Made by a program: the position numbers and the translations under genes
In this document: positions 44,916-54,218 of the stretch, piece after piece
Position numbering within the stretch: position 1 is the stretch's first letter
How the letters are laid out: every line of letters starts with the position of its first letter
The notes under the pieces: model-generated
Seen by the model: only the letters and a program-made list of their open reading frames with translations
What the model was told of the DNA's origin: nothing
Databases searched by the model: none
Source: an uncultured Legionella sp.
GTDB lineage: Bacteria > Pseudomonadota > Gammaproteobacteria > Legionellales > Legionellaceae
NCBI GenBank assembly: GCA_902168255.1
Contig: CABHON010000010.1
Span: 1-64,000 of the forward strand
DNA length: 64,000 bases
Direction: 5' to 3'

Positions 44916-47251
44916 GAGCAACTTGGCTATCGGAAATACCAAATTGGCAGCTTCGCTCTATAGATGATTTAGTGAAGAGGGTAAAAGAAGAAGTCAGCGA
45001 AAAAATCGCATCATTAATTGAAAATGTCAAAACAGAAGCGAATAATAAAATTGTAAATGACCCTGGGTTCATACAAAAAATGACCAATTACTTGGATACA
45101 ATTAATTATTTAAGTAGCGATATTGCAGAATTAGGCCGTATATATCTAAGTGTAAAAGATGAAGTCTCAATTATAGAGTATATAATTAGTCATTATTCAG
45201 AGCTTACAGAAGAGCAAAAAAATAACCTCTATGCTTCTACCCATTCATTTAAAGAGATTCAACTAGAACTTCTTAGTTCTGTTGCTGCGGTTAATAAAAA
45301 GAGCTCGGAAATATCCGAACAAGAAGGGCTTCTTAAGATAATTAAAATAAATTCTTCTGTTTTAGTTTCGGAAGGGCTTAAAGAGGATTTGAATAGACTC
45401 ATTAAGCGTTTTGATGATAAAGATAAGAAGAAACATAAGCTCTTAAATGCGATGAAATCTACACTTAATTTCAGAACACCAACAAAAACATTATTCGATA
45501 ATTTTGTAAGTAATCTTAAAAATGCTTTGGAACGCGAATGGACTTCTCAAGTGGTGTCTACTTTTTTAAAAGAGGATGTCACGTTAGCCGATGAACTTAA
45601 GAATCGTGCAGGACTTACAATATTACAACAAATTACATTAAACAAAAAACTGCTTGCTTACTTGGCAAAGAAGATACAGGCTATAGAAAGTTATTACCAG
45701 AAACACGATTCAATCAAATTTAATGAAAACACAGTGGTGGTAGACTGGGATACTTTTAAGACAGCATATAGCAAAATAAACAAGTTTTATGAATCATTGC
45801 ATACGAAATACTCCCAAGGGCTCTATCTCCAAGATGATAATTTTCAACAAAGAATAAATGCATTTACTAGCGATACAAACGCTACACTTAATTTGAAACA
45901 AATTGAATCATTAACTAAAGGTGCCAAAGAGATAGAAAAGCGAGTCCGTTCTTCCTTGGCAAAAGATTGGGATCTTCTTTCTATTGATGAAATATTTCCA
46001 ACATTTGACACGAGAATAGAAGAGTTTCCTGCATTTTATGATTCAACCAAGCAAAAAATTGCTTATTATTTAATGACTCATATTAACAGTATTGATTCCT
46101 CTATAGAGGTTACTCAGTTGTCTTATGAAGAGCGCTGGAAACATTATTTAAAATTAAAGTCCACGCGACTATTACAACAATTAAATGAGGTAGTTCCTGC
46201 TGCTTCTGCTGAGGAGAATGTAACTTCTCCTTCAACATTTATTAATCAACAATTGCATCTTCTACAAGAGTTGCAGAATAACGATGAGATTCGCCAATTT
46301 TATGACACGCTTGTATCGAATGAATCCAAAATACATTGGTTATTAAGCTCTACTTGGTCAAACAAGATTTCCTGTTGGAGTGAGCTTTCTATAAATAATT
46401 TATTGAATGCGGTAAAAGACGAAATTACCCGTGAAATACATCTTTTGGTTTCCAGCGTCACAAGAGAAGCAGACAAGATAACTGGCGATGATAGTTTCAA
46501 ACAAAATGTAAGCACATACTTGAATGAATTTGTACATCTACCTTCTCAAGTTCAAGAATTAGATAGCATATATAAGAGATTAGAGAAAGAAATACCTACT
46601 GTAGTGAATTTAATTTTAAATAGAAAAAAACTTACAAATGAGCAAAAAACTAATTTTGCTTCTTATTCTGCAAATGATTTTTATAACATTGAAAAGTCAC
46701 TTGGCTCATTTACACAAAATATATTTCGTCAAAAACCTCATACTCCAACTCCGTCTTCATCTCAAGATCCCGTTCTACCACGAAACTTGCAGCCTTCTAA
46801 CCAATCAAAGAGCCCATCCATTCCACAGGCTGCAACTGCCTCTTCTGAAACTACATTAATAGATACTTTAAAGGAAAAACTTAGGAAATATATTAATGAT
46901 GTTGAAGATCCTAAACGATCCAAAAATGGCCTTATTACTAATTTTCAATACAACTTTTATTATGCTAAAGAATCTCGAGGCATAAATCGCCAGATTAACT
47001 ATGAAACCGCTAAGGATTTATTGAAATTACTCAGAGCTGATAATCCGAATATTCAAGATATTTTTTCTCAAGACTCTATTTCAGCTATTAGAAAAGATAT
47101 AATTACAAAACGTTTATCGGAGAGTGAAAAGAAAAAATTTGTAGATCGAGGTATAAATAGTAGCAGTCTTAATAAAGTTATTGATATTGCTCGTCAACTT
47201 GAGCAAAAAGATAGTTTGTTTTCTTGTTTTAAAAAGGCCTTTGTAAGATAG
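44912..47251 (+). CDS. J-domain repeat protein, 3' part of the frameshifted gene
   Basis: The 779-aa frame has no proper start: its first available codon is a TTG overlapping the upstream stop, and homology reaches back to 44852. It contains a second copy of the roughly 380-residue helical module (FDNFVSNLKNALEREW, AYSKINKFYES, KDWDLLSIDEIFPTFD, HWLLSSTWSNKISCWSEL). A Pro/Ser linker (PHTPTPSSSQDPVLPR) and a C-terminal helical domain rich in charged residues follow (from about 660). No membrane segments or signal are seen. The module matches no family I know. It should be read together with the preceding frame as one gene built of J domain, two duplicated modules and an end domain. Confidence 0.65.
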   Translation: MRATWLSEIPNWQLRSIDDLVKRVKEEVSEKIASLIENVKTEANNKIVNDPGFIQKMTNYLDTINYLSSDIAELGRIYLSVKDEVSIIEYIISHYSELTEEQKNNLYASTHSFKEIQLELLSSVAAVNKKSSEISEQEGLLKIIKINSSVLVSEGLKEDLNRLIKRFDDKDKKKHKLLNAMKSTLNFRTPTKTLFDNFVSNLKNALEREWTSQVVSTFLKEDVTLADELKNRAGLTILQQITLNKKLLAYLAKKIQAIESYYQKHDSIKFNENTVVVDWDTFKTAYSKINKFYESLHTKYSQGLYLQDDNFQQRINAFTSDTNATLNLKQIESLTKGAKEIEKRVRSSLAKDWDLLSIDEIFPTFDTRIEEFPAFYDSTKQKIAYYLMTHINSIDSSIEVTQLSYEERWKHYLKLKSTRLLQQLNEVVPAASAEENVTSPSTFINQQLHLLQELQNNDEIRQFYDTLVSNESKIHWLLSSTWSNKISCWSELSINNLLNAVKDEITREIHLLVSSVTREADKITGDDSFKQNVSTYLNEFVHLPSQVQELDSIYKRLEKEIPTVVNLILNRKKLTNEQKTNFASYSANDFYNIEKSLGSFTQNIFRQKPHTPTPSSSQDPVLPRNLQPSNQSKSPSIPQAATASSETTLIDTLKEKLRKYINDVEDPKRSKNGLITNFQYNFYYAKESRGINRQINYETAKDLLKLLRADNPNIQDIFSQDSISAIRKDIITKRLSESEKKKFVDRGINSSSLNKVIDIARQLEQKDSLFSCFKKAFVR

Positions 47252-47339
47252 CTTTTTAATTACTTCCCTATACTCAATTGCAAGTACATTGAATCACAGG
47301 GTAAACAAGTGATATTTATTAAAAAAGACCATTTTCCAG

Positions 47340-47399
47340 TGTAGGGGCGGGTCTTGTACCCGCCCGGAACAACGGGCGCGTACAAGACCCGCCCCTACA
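47340..47399. repeat. GTAGGGGCGGG hairpin element, copy 2
   Basis: A 60-bp near-perfect hairpin. The left arm starts TGTAGGGGCGGGTCTTGTAC and the right arm is GTACAAGACCCGCCCCTACA. It lies between the convergent J-domain repeat gene and a lipoprotein gene, where it could also act as a transcription barrier. It is the most compact copy in the window. Confidence 0.85.
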
Positions 47400-47488
47400 C
47401 GATCTGTCTAAAATTTATCAACGAATGACCTAACCTTTACAATATTGCTCAAAGTCAGCGAGTTATTATGAAAAAAGCTGATGCTAAT

Positions 47489-48631
47489 CTACCCCGGCAA
47501 CGTCAATGAAGGTCCTTGATATTGAGGGGGTAAAACTGACACAAGATCAATTAGCTTAATCATTTGATATAAGGTAGTTTTGGATCGGACATCGGAATTT
47601 TTAATATAGAACCAATGATGATTGACTGAGGTACGAATCATGACATCTTCTGTTGGTTTAGAATCACTATTATAAATAGTGATAATACCTTTCATCATCG
47701 GATCCCAATTATACACCGAACCATCAGGATAATATCCTTCCATGGTGACATGCGCTTGAATGTCAGCATACGGTACCTTTACTCCATGAGACAAGAAGAT
47801 TAACATAGCATCAATAGAACGTGTTTGTGCATACACGACATTTTTCAAGGTATTTGGATAATTTGGAATGACCAATTTGCCATCTTGTGGCTGTACAATA
47901 ACCGCTTCACCTTCAGGCATGATAATAATATCAGGGCTATTGGCAGGAACTTTAACCATTTTTTTCAATTCAAGTGCATCGGATGATTTTGGATTTTTGA
48001 AATGCAACAGAATACCGACTGTTTTATTGAAATAAATGGGTGTCGGTTCAATATCACCCGCTAGTGTCATGCGCTCAACTGAGTCAACAAAACGATAATA
48101 TGGTTTATAATTAGGAATCTCATAGACATCCACACTAACCGCACTTGGGCTATTTACGAGAGGCCCAATTTTAGTGAGCATCATTTTTGATAGTACGTCA
48201 AAATCAAAACGGCAACCATGGGTTAATAATAAGAAATAATTAAAATCTACCGGTTTTTCTAACGAAGCAATAAAGGCTGCATTTCCTAGTGGCGCATAAG
48301 AAATTGTGGGTGAATCGCTATATACTAAGCTAGGGGATGCGGTTATGGCAGGATAATATCCTTCACTTGAAGAGGGGCTTACTACTTGGGCTGCCATGGA
48401 TTGAACAAAAGAATAAGAGGCAGTTACGTTAGTAACTTGAAAATAAGAAGTTGACTCAGCATAACGTAATCGTACAATATTTTTTAACAATTGTTCTAAA
48501 TCTGTTTGCCAGACAATGTCATTATAATGGGTGCGATCAAGATCAATATTTTTAGGGCCAACAGAATGACATCCGCTGACAAGAGAAAGTATCGCACTGA
48601 ATAATACTGCTTGATATTTACGGAGCTTCAT
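47489..48631 (-). CDS. Conserved lipoprotein of unknown function
   Basis: A 380-aa protein with a type II signal peptide; the lipobox LVSGC puts the lipidated Cys at residue 21. The early mature region (RTHYNDIVWQTDLEQLLKNIVRLRYAESTSYFQVTNVTASYSF) resembles a family of uncharacterised bacterial lipoproteins that share an LLxNIVRLRY segment. The rest is beta-rich, with a Pro-rich region before the end. No catalytic motif is evident. It should reside in the outer membrane. It lies downstream of ribB on the same strand with a 61-bp gap. Confidence 0.75.
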   Translation of the reverse strand: MKLRKYQAVLFSAILSLVSGCHSVGPKNIDLDRTHYNDIVWQTDLEQLLKNIVRLRYAESTSYFQVTNVTASYSFVQSMAAQVVSPSSSEGYYPAITASPSLVYSDSPTISYAPLGNAAFIASLEKPVDFNYFLLLTHGCRFDFDVLSKMMLTKIGPLVNSPSAVSVDVYEIPNYKPYYRFVDSVERMTLAGDIEPTPIYFNKTVGILLHFKNPKSSDALELKKMVKVPANSPDIIIMPEGEAVIVQPQDGKLVIPNYPNTLKNVVYAQTRSIDAMLIFLSHGVKVPYADIQAHVTMEGYYPDGSVYNWDPMMKGIITIYNSDSKPTEDVMIRTSVNHHWFYIKNSDVRSKTTLYQMIKLIDLVSVLPPQYQGPSLTLPG

Positions 48632-48692
48632 AAAGCACTTTTACCCTTAACTTTGTAGAATAAAAGTATCAATAGTAAACAATTAATGGCTC

Positions 48693-49319
48693 TTAGTCTA
48701 GAGAAAGATGATATTGAATTAAGTCGGCAATATATAAATAAGGGATGTTTAACGTAGTAGCAAATGAAATCAGGTTTTCGCCTGTAATCATATCGCCATT
48801 AGAATCCATTGCTTCACAAATTGCTGCAGCAGGTTGAAAGCCTGCAAGTTGCACAATGCTTATTGAGCCTTCCGTATGGCCTGGACGGGCGAGTACCCCG
48901 CCAGGATGAGCTTGTAAAGGATAAACATGACCAGGTCGAACAAGATCATTAGGTTGTGTTTTTGCATGAATGAGAGAGCGAATCGTTTTTGCACGATCAG
49001 GAGCAGATATGCCTGTGGACACGCCATCTTTTGCATCAACAGGAATAGTAAAAGCCGTTTTATTGCTGGTTGTATTTTGATGGACTGGAAGCATCAAAGG
49101 AAGTTCCAATTTTTCTAAACGTTCTTGTAAGAGAGAGACACACACAATGCCTGAACCTTGCTTAATCATAAAGTTTACTATTTCAGGCGTAATATTTTCG
49201 GCTGGAAAAACAAAATCGCCTTCATTTTCGCGGTCAGCTGAATCAATAAGTAAGACTACTTTACCTTGCTGTAATGCTTCAATGGCTCGTTGTATATTTG
49301 GATAAGCAGTGTAGTTCAT
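48693..49319 (-). CDS. ribB: 3,4-dihydroxy-2-butanone 4-phosphate synthase
   Basis: A 208-aa enzyme making the four-carbon unit of riboflavin from ribulose 5-phosphate. Metal- and substrate-binding motifs are visible: DSADRENEGDFVFPAE near the start, and LVRPGHVYPLQAHPGG and RPGHTEGS later. Only the RibB domain is present; the GTP cyclohydrolase II domain of bifunctional forms is missing. I see no FMN riboswitch in the 15 bp between it and the upstream membrane-protein gene, nor inside that gene's end, so it is probably read through from upstream. Confidence 0.95.
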   Translation of the reverse strand: MNYTAYPNIQRAIEALQQGKVVLLIDSADRENEGDFVFPAENITPEIVNFMIKQGSGIVCVSLLQERLEKLELPLMLPVHQNTTSNKTAFTIPVDAKDGVSTGISAPDRAKTIRSLIHAKTQPNDLVRPGHVYPLQAHPGGVLARPGHTEGSISIVQLAGFQPAAAICEAMDSNGDMITGENLISFATTLNIPYLYIADLIQYHLSLD

Positions 49320-49334
49320 AATATTAGGTATAGG

Positions 49335-51026
49335 TTATTGGCGACTGTTTACAATATAAAAACCAGCATTGTATACGAAAATTTGATAATTATCTGCTTT
49401 AGTGCACCTTAAAATAGCGTCAGGTTTTCCCCATGTACTCATCACTGATGCAGCAGGAAAAGTGGGTTCTCTTACAATAATAAAATGAAATTTTGTATGC
49501 TCATAATCATGTTTTGTTGCCATCCAATTATAAGATTTTTTATAGCGATTAACAGCAACAAGATGAATATGCTCTTTAGAAAGTATATTATTGGTCCGAA
49601 CATCCCAATAAGTGCCGATGCCATTTTTATTCAATAGCTTATCTTGTTTTGCATAATTATCAAGACAACGAGTTAAAGGTGGATAAACATCTATTATTTC
49701 TTTTGGGGTTTGAATAGGTTGAAATAAGATTAAACAACCAATTAATAAAAGAAGAAGACAACCATAATATCGGCTGACAAAATTTAATACAACTTTACTT
49801 TGCGATAATAAAATAGGTAAGCATAAAAAAGTAGGGAAGAGCAGGGAGGGTTGAAAATGACGCAATGATAAAAAACCCACACGAAAAATATCTTTGTCGA
49901 GGAAAAGCGTGCAAATAATGGTGCTAAGAAAACAAAAGCATGTACAAACAATAATAAAGAGTGCGGAATTATTTAATTTTGTATCAAATAAAACAAACTT
50001 GATGCCAATTATCATAAAACCTAACGCGAACATTACTATCATGGGATTATATTGATAGTACAATGAAAACATTTTATGAAGGATTTGTAAGGGTTGTAGA
50101 AATGAATGAAAGGTCGAATGGACACCACTCATTTTTACATTAAAAAATGAAGTAATATGTAAATGAAACCAGTCAAAAGAATTACTTAAGAAACCTAAGC
50201 CACTGGGAAGCAACAGAAGCAAAAATAATAATAAAGCAACCGTGGCTGTTATTTTTTTATGCAAAAAAAGCGCTAACAAGCCTCCAAAAGTGGAGCTAAT
50301 TAAAACCACAAAGAAAAAAGGATCGGAAAGGGTGGTAAGAAAAAGTATAATTCCTAAGAGGACACTATATACACCTATTTTAAATAGATTTTCCCTTGTA
50401 GGGGCAGGTCTTGTACCTGCCTGTGGATGCGTTTTTTGGAAAACAAGAGGCTCCCTTAATAGTATTAAAATTAATTTTAAGCACGCAAGAAAAATGATTA
50501 CTGTGGATCCAAAGTGCGATGACCATAAAGGTAAAAGAATTTCTTGGTCGCGAAGATGACTGCAACCGAGTACTATACAAAGTAAAGCACTCATTCTAAA
50601 AATATTCTTTGCCTGGTTTCCACAAATATCTTTTCCAATAGACACTATTAGCCAGTAATAGAAAATAAGCATGCTCGCATTAGACAATAAAACGGCTGTG
50701 TTAATATGGTGAAAGCATGAAACAATAATGAAAAAAATTAACCCATCAGGAAAGAAAAAAGGTACTGAGGAAAGAGTCCAATCACTAAAAGGTGAGTGAT
50801 GTATGAAGATATCTTGATAAAAATAGGGAAGAAAAAGTTGATTAGAATTAAACAAGGCTTCAATGTCTTGGTGGGGATGTATATACCCTGAAATCTGAAA
50901 ATGAAGACCCGACGAAATGAAATAATAAACGGCAATAATTAAAGAGAGAAAGGTCAGAATAAATGAAAACTGCTTTTTAGAGGGAGAAGCAAAACTTCTC
51001 CCTTTAGCTAAGGGTCTCTTACTCAT
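49335..51026 (-). CDS. Polytopic membrane protein of unknown function (in-frame repeat insertion)
   Basis: I start at the ATG at 51026, overlapping the nrdB stop by 8 bp (GATGAGTAA); the frame is open from a TTG at 51074. The 563-aa product has about a dozen hydrophobic helices and a C-terminal periplasmic-like domain (from about 460). It resembles the topology of GT-C-type glycosyltransferases or their DUF relatives, but no catalytic Asp motif is clear in the first loop. In the middle, [13 protein letters not shown] is encoded by a copy of the GTAGGGGC-type repeat at 50398-50422, inserted without breaking the frame. It is probably co-transcribed with nrdB and ribB, with no obvious functional link. 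Confidence 0.6.
   Translation of the reverse strand: MSKRPLAKGRSFASPSKKQFSFILTFLSLIIAVYYFISSGLHFQISGYIHPHQDIEALFNSNQLFLPYFYQDIFIHHSPFSDWTLSSVPFFFPDGLIFFIIVSCFHHINTAVLLSNASMLIFYYWLIVSIGKDICGNQAKNIFRMSALLCIVLGCSHLRDQEILLPLWSSHFGSTVIIFLACLKLILILLREPLVFQKTHPQAGTRPAPTRENLFKIGVYSVLLGIILFLTTLSDPFFFVVLISSTFGGLLALFLHKKITATVALLLFLLLLLPSGLGFLSNSFDWFHLHITSFFNVKMSGVHSTFHSFLQPLQILHKMFSLYYQYNPMIVMFALGFMIIGIKFVLFDTKLNNSALFIIVCTCFCFLSTIICTLFLDKDIFRVGFLSLRHFQPSLLFPTFLCLPILLSQSKVVLNFVSRYYGCLLLLLIGCLILFQPIQTPKEIIDVYPPLTRCLDNYAKQDKLLNKNGIGTYWDVRTNNILSKEHIHLVAVNRYKKSYNWMATKHDYEHTKFHFIIVREPTFPAASVMSTWGKPDAILRCTKADNYQIFVYNAGFYIVNSRQ
50398..50422. repeat. Half copy of the GTAGGGGC hairpin element inside a coding sequence
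   Basis: GTAGGGGCAGGTCTTGTACC and the following five bases match the left arm of the elements at 6425-6503 and 47340-47399, with A for G at one position and a compensating change in the mini-palindrome (GCAGGT...ACCTGC). It is read in frame as part of [11 protein letters not shown] in the membrane protein at 49335-51026. Confidence 0.7.
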
Positions 51027-52188
51027 CCCAATTAAGGGTTCCACCAGCTTGATACTCAATAACGCGCGTTTCAAAGAAATTCTTTTCTTTCTTCAAATCA
51101 AGCATTTCACTCATCCATGGGAAGGGGTTTTGTGCACCAGGGTATTGTTCTGGCAAGCCAATCTGTGCCAAACGACGGTTAGCAATAAAGCGTAAATATT
51201 CTTTAAACATAGATGCATTCATGCCTAAAATACCACTTGGCATGGTGTCTTCAGCATATTGTTGCTCTAACTCAACCCCTTCTTTAATAAGGCGAATGAT
51301 TTCTTCTTTGAAAGCATCTGTCCACAAGTGAGGGTTTTCAATTTTAATTTGGTTAATAACGTCAATGCCAAAATTCATGTGCATAGACTCATCGCGTAAA
51401 ATATACTGAAACTGTTCAGATGTCCCTGTCATAATATTACGTCTTCCCATGGATAAAATTTGCGTAAAGCCCACGTAGAAGAAAATACCTTCGAAAATTA
51501 CATAGAAAGCAATAAGATCACGCAATAACCGTTGATCGTTTTCATAGGTACCTGTATGGAAGGTAGGATCAGCCAAACTTTGGGTAAAAGGTAATGCCCA
51601 TGCAGCTTTCGTTGCCACAGAAGGAATTTCACGGTACATATTAAAGACTTCAGCTTCATCTAGTCCCAAGCTTTCAATGACATATTGATACGCATGAGTA
51701 TGTAACGCTTCTTCAAATGCTTGTCGTAGGAGATATTGTCGGCATTCTGGATTAGTAATATGACGATAAACCGCTAACACTAAATTATTAGCCACTAATG
51801 AATCAGCAGTAGAGAAAAATCCTAAATTACGTTTAATAATCATGCGTTCTGCTTCGGAAAGACCCTTTAGGCTTTTCCATAAAGCAACGTCGGCAGCCAT
51901 ATTAATTTCATTGGGCATCCAATGATTAGCACAAGCAGCGAGGTACTTATCCCAAGCCCATCGATATTTAAAAGGTACAAGTTGATTTAAATCAGCGCGG
52001 CAATTGATAATTTTTTTATCATCTACATGAATGCGAGCAGCCCCCATTGATAAGCTTTCCAGTCCTGTTAAACCACCTTCTTCTTTAAAGGATGAAGCTG
52101 TTTCAGAATTAATAGTATCAGGTTGTTTTGGTTCGTTTTTGGGTTCACTTATCGTATCCCAGCTTAAAATACTTTGAGCACTCGACAT
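51019..52188 (-). CDS. nrdB: Ribonucleoside-diphosphate reductase subunit beta (class Ia)
   Basis: A 389-aa small subunit carrying the diiron-tyrosyl radical centre. Iron ligands are seen in [16 protein letters not shown] and [13 protein letters not shown]. The C-terminus ([11 protein letters not shown]) supplies the peptide that docks on NrdA. GGAGG precedes the ATG. An excellent NrdR box pair lies upstream at 52222-52268. It is separated from nrdA by two phosphatase-like genes, the J-domain gene and others, so it relies on its own promoter. Confidence 0.96.
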   Translation of the reverse strand: MSSAQSILSWDTISEPKNEPKQPDTINSETASSFKEEGGLTGLESLSMGAARIHVDDKKIINCRADLNQLVPFKYRWAWDKYLAACANHWMPNEINMAADVALWKSLKGLSEAERMIIKRNLGFFSTADSLVANNLVLAVYRHITNPECRQYLLRQAFEEALHTHAYQYVIESLGLDEAEVFNMYREIPSVATKAAWALPFTQSLADPTFHTGTYENDQRLLRDLIAFYVIFEGIFFYVGFTQILSMGRRNIMTGTSEQFQYILRDESMHMNFGIDVINQIKIENPHLWTDAFKEEIIRLIKEGVELEQQYAEDTMPSGILGMNASMFKEYLRFIANRRLAQIGLPEQYPGAQNPFPWMSEMLDLKKEKNFFETRVIEYQAGGTLNWDE

Positions 52189-52221
52189 TTTTTACCTCCG
52201 TTGCGTTAAAAACTTAAAAAT

Positions 52222-52268
52222 ACACAATATATTGTGTTTCTATATTTTAATAATACAACATATAGACT
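52222..52268 (-). promoter_or_regulatory. Pair of NrdR boxes upstream of nrdB
   Basis: ACACAATATATTGTGT at 52222-52237 is a perfect palindrome matching the NrdR box consensus. A second, weaker box is ATACAACATATAGACT at 52253-52268. The centres are 31 bp apart, the canonical spacing. Together with the pair at nrdA this indicates one regulon for the two separated genes. Confidence 0.85.
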
Positions 52269-52415
52269 TTTCTCACAACCGTTGTGAGGTATAAAATACG
52301 TGTTTTGCTTGATTTTAGGTTTTAATGTATTAGATTAAGAGTTAATGCTAAAAAAGTGTAATTATTTTTAGCATTAAAAAAATAATTTTATGTAATATTT
52401 AAAGGTGGTGATATC

Positions 52416-52820
52416 ATGAAAAAAATAGTTTTGGCGTTAGGAATTGCCTACTCTTGTGTAGCATTTTGTTCATTAGCCGCAGCAACCGCTCAAAGAGGTG
52501 CAGTTGCGGGTGCCGGAGTCGACGTAAATACTGATGCTGCTGGTGTGAATCAACGTGCAGGTGTAAATACGGGTATTGCGAACCCTGGTTCAGCTGATCC
52601 TGGTGTAAACACCCCTGGTACCGCAGGTGCTGGTGTTAGAGGAGGTGTTGGCTCAGCAGGTACTGGTACTGCAGGCACTAGCGGAAGCGCAGGTTCAACA
52701 AGTACGGGTACTGCTGGTGTTGGTGGGAGTGCTGGTTCAGCAGGTACTGGTACTACTAGTACTACTGGAGGTGCTGGTTCAGCCAATTCTGGTAATGCTG
52801 GTGTGGGTATGAATCCTTAG
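52416..52820 (+). CDS. Small secreted Gly/Ala/Thr-rich repeat protein
   Basis: A 134-aa protein with a clear Sec signal peptide (residues 1-24, ending FCSLAAATA). The mature part is low-complexity: Gly, Ala, Thr and Ser with the motif GSAGTGTAGTSGSAGS and similar repeats. It has no Cys after the signal and no charged patches. GGTGGTG precedes the ATG. Such compositions suggest an extended or amyloid-like surface polymer, but no family is recognised. A bidirectional terminator-like hairpin follows 290 bp later, after a long inverted repeat. Confidence 0.7.
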   Translation: MKKIVLALGIAYSCVAFCSLAAATAQRGAVAGAGVDVNTDAAGVNQRAGVNTGIANPGSADPGVNTPGTAGAGVRGGVGSAGTGTAGTSGSAGSTSTGTAGVGGSAGSAGTGTTSTTGGAGSANSGNAGVGMNP

Positions 52821-52823
52821 TTA

Positions 52824-53062
52824 ACGTGAGTTGCGCATAAGAAAACGTTCCTACGGAGAACGTCATTGCGAGGAGTTACAGATATTGTGTAGCGTAGCGT
52901 AGCAATATCTGTAACGACGTGGCAATCCAGATATTGATGCTCTTTTCAATATCAAAACTGGATTGCTTCGTCATGTTTTATCTGTTTCGCTACGCTGCTC
53001 AGATAAAACATTTCTCGCAATGACGTTCTCCGTAGGAACGTTTTCTTATGCGCAACTCACGT
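52824..53062. repeat. 239-bp element with 49-bp perfect terminal inverted repeats
   Basis: The first 49 bases (starting ACGTGAGTTGCGCATAAG, ending CATTGCGAG) are repeated in perfect inverted form at 53014-53062. Inside, GGCAATCCAG and CTGGATTGC and two nested palindromes (CAGATATTG.../CAATATCTG and TTTTATCTG.../CAGATAAAA) give a multi-armed fold. The CATTGCGAG/GCAATCCAG words relate it to the element at 20366-20490. No open frame is convincing. Confidence 0.85.
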
Positions 53063-53111
53063 AGTTAATATTGAGTCAACGCGAGCTAATGAACTCTCTG
53101 TTATTTTAATT

Positions 53112-53155
53112 AAAAATTGCTGAGCGTTACCATAAAATAATGTTCAGCAATTTTT
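53112..53155. terminator. Bidirectional rho-independent terminator
   Basis: AAAAATTGCTGA at 53112-53123 pairs with TCAGCAATTTTT at 53144-53155 around a 20-base loop. T runs flank the stem on both strands. It lies between the plus-strand Gly/Ala-rich gene and the 3' end of minus-strand aroC, and can serve both. Confidence 0.65.
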
Positions 53156-53188
53156 TTATTATTCTTGCGAGTAATTTTTATAATACAT

Positions 53189-54208
53189 TTAAGATAATTT
53201 CACACAACGATTCATAAGAAGGGCATCAGCTAATACCAAAGAACACATAGCTTCAACCACGGGGACAGCACGAATGGCAACGCAAGGATCATGGCGAGAA
53301 CCTTCTGGCAAAACAAAATCTACGGTGTGTCCCTCTCTATCTAGTGTTTTTTGTGGCTTTTTGATGCTAGAGGTGGGCTTAAATGCAACTCGTCCCATTA
53401 ATGGCATGCCGGTTGAGATGCCCCCTAAGGTACCACCTGCGTGATTAGTTTGAGTAATGACCTGTGCGTTTTTATTCACAAATAAATCGTTATGCTCCGA
53501 ACCATACATCGCTGCTGCTTGAAACCCTTCACCGATTTCAAAACCTTTGGTGGCTGGCAAACTTAGCATTGCCTTTGCTAAATTCGCCTCTAATTTTTCA
53601 TACACAGGATCACCTAAGCCAACAGGTAGCCCTGTGACTTCAAACGCAACAATTCCACCCAATGAATCACCTGATTTAATGGCTTCATTAATTTTCTGTT
53701 TAATTGCTTCTGAATCTTGTACATTGGCAACAGAGACTAAGTAAGCGGTGACTTCAATACTTTTCCGTTGTAATAATTTTTTGGCTACAGCGCCAGCGGC
53801 GACACGGCAAGCAGTTTCTCGTGCAGAAGCACGGCCACCGCCACGATAGTCAAATACACCATATTTTTCTAAATAGGTGAAATTAGCATGTCCAGGACGC
53901 AAGATATTCTTCATTGGTTCATAAGTACTGCTTTTCGCGTCATGATTATGAATAATAATCGAAATAGGGGCACCGGTAGTTTTTCCTTCGAACACACCTG
54001 AATAAATTTCAGCATGATCCTTTTCTTTTCTAGGGCTGGTGTAAGGGGATTGTCCAGGTGCCCTTAAAGCCAACGCTGCATTGATTTCTTCTTCAGTAAT
54101 ACTTAAACCAGCGGGACATCCATCAATGACGACTCCAATGCCTTTTCCGTGTGATTCACCCCATGTGGTAATTCGAAAGAGTTGGCCGAATGAGTTACTT
54201 GACATCAT
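53189..54208 (-). CDS. aroC: Chorismate synthase
   Basis: Final enzyme of the shikimate pathway, converting EPSP to chorismate with reduced FMN. I start at the ATG at 54208 (an ATGATG pair after GGAG) rather than at the frame's first codon; the mature start SSNSFGQLFRITTWGESHG is typical. Signatures are GESHGKGIGVVIDGCPAG, RPGHANFTYLEKYG and GGGRASARETACRVAAGAV. The length is about 340 aa, slightly shorter than the E. coli enzyme. It is the last gene of the DAHP synthase-aroA-aroC operon, 10 bp after aroA. Confidence 0.96.
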   Translation of the reverse strand: MMSSNSFGQLFRITTWGESHGKGIGVVIDGCPAGLSITEEEINAALALRAPGQSPYTSPRKEKDHAEIYSGVFEGKTTGAPISIIIHNHDAKSSTYEPMKNILRPGHANFTYLEKYGVFDYRGGGRASARETACRVAAGAVAKKLLQRKSIEVTAYLVSVANVQDSEAIKQKINEAIKSGDSLGGIVAFEVTGLPVGLGDPVYEKLEANLAKAMLSLPATKGFEIGEGFQAAAMYGSEHNDLFVNKNAQVITQTNHAGGTLGGISTGMPLMGRVAFKPTSSIKKPQKTLDREGHTVDFVLPEGSRHDPCVAIRAVPVVEAMCSLVLADALLMNRCVKLS

Positions 54209-54218
54209 TTTCTCCTGA

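Noticed and set aside
49320-49334. FMN riboswitch before ribB.
   Set aside because: Only 15 bp separate ribB from the gene upstream and no conserved RFN elements are visible.
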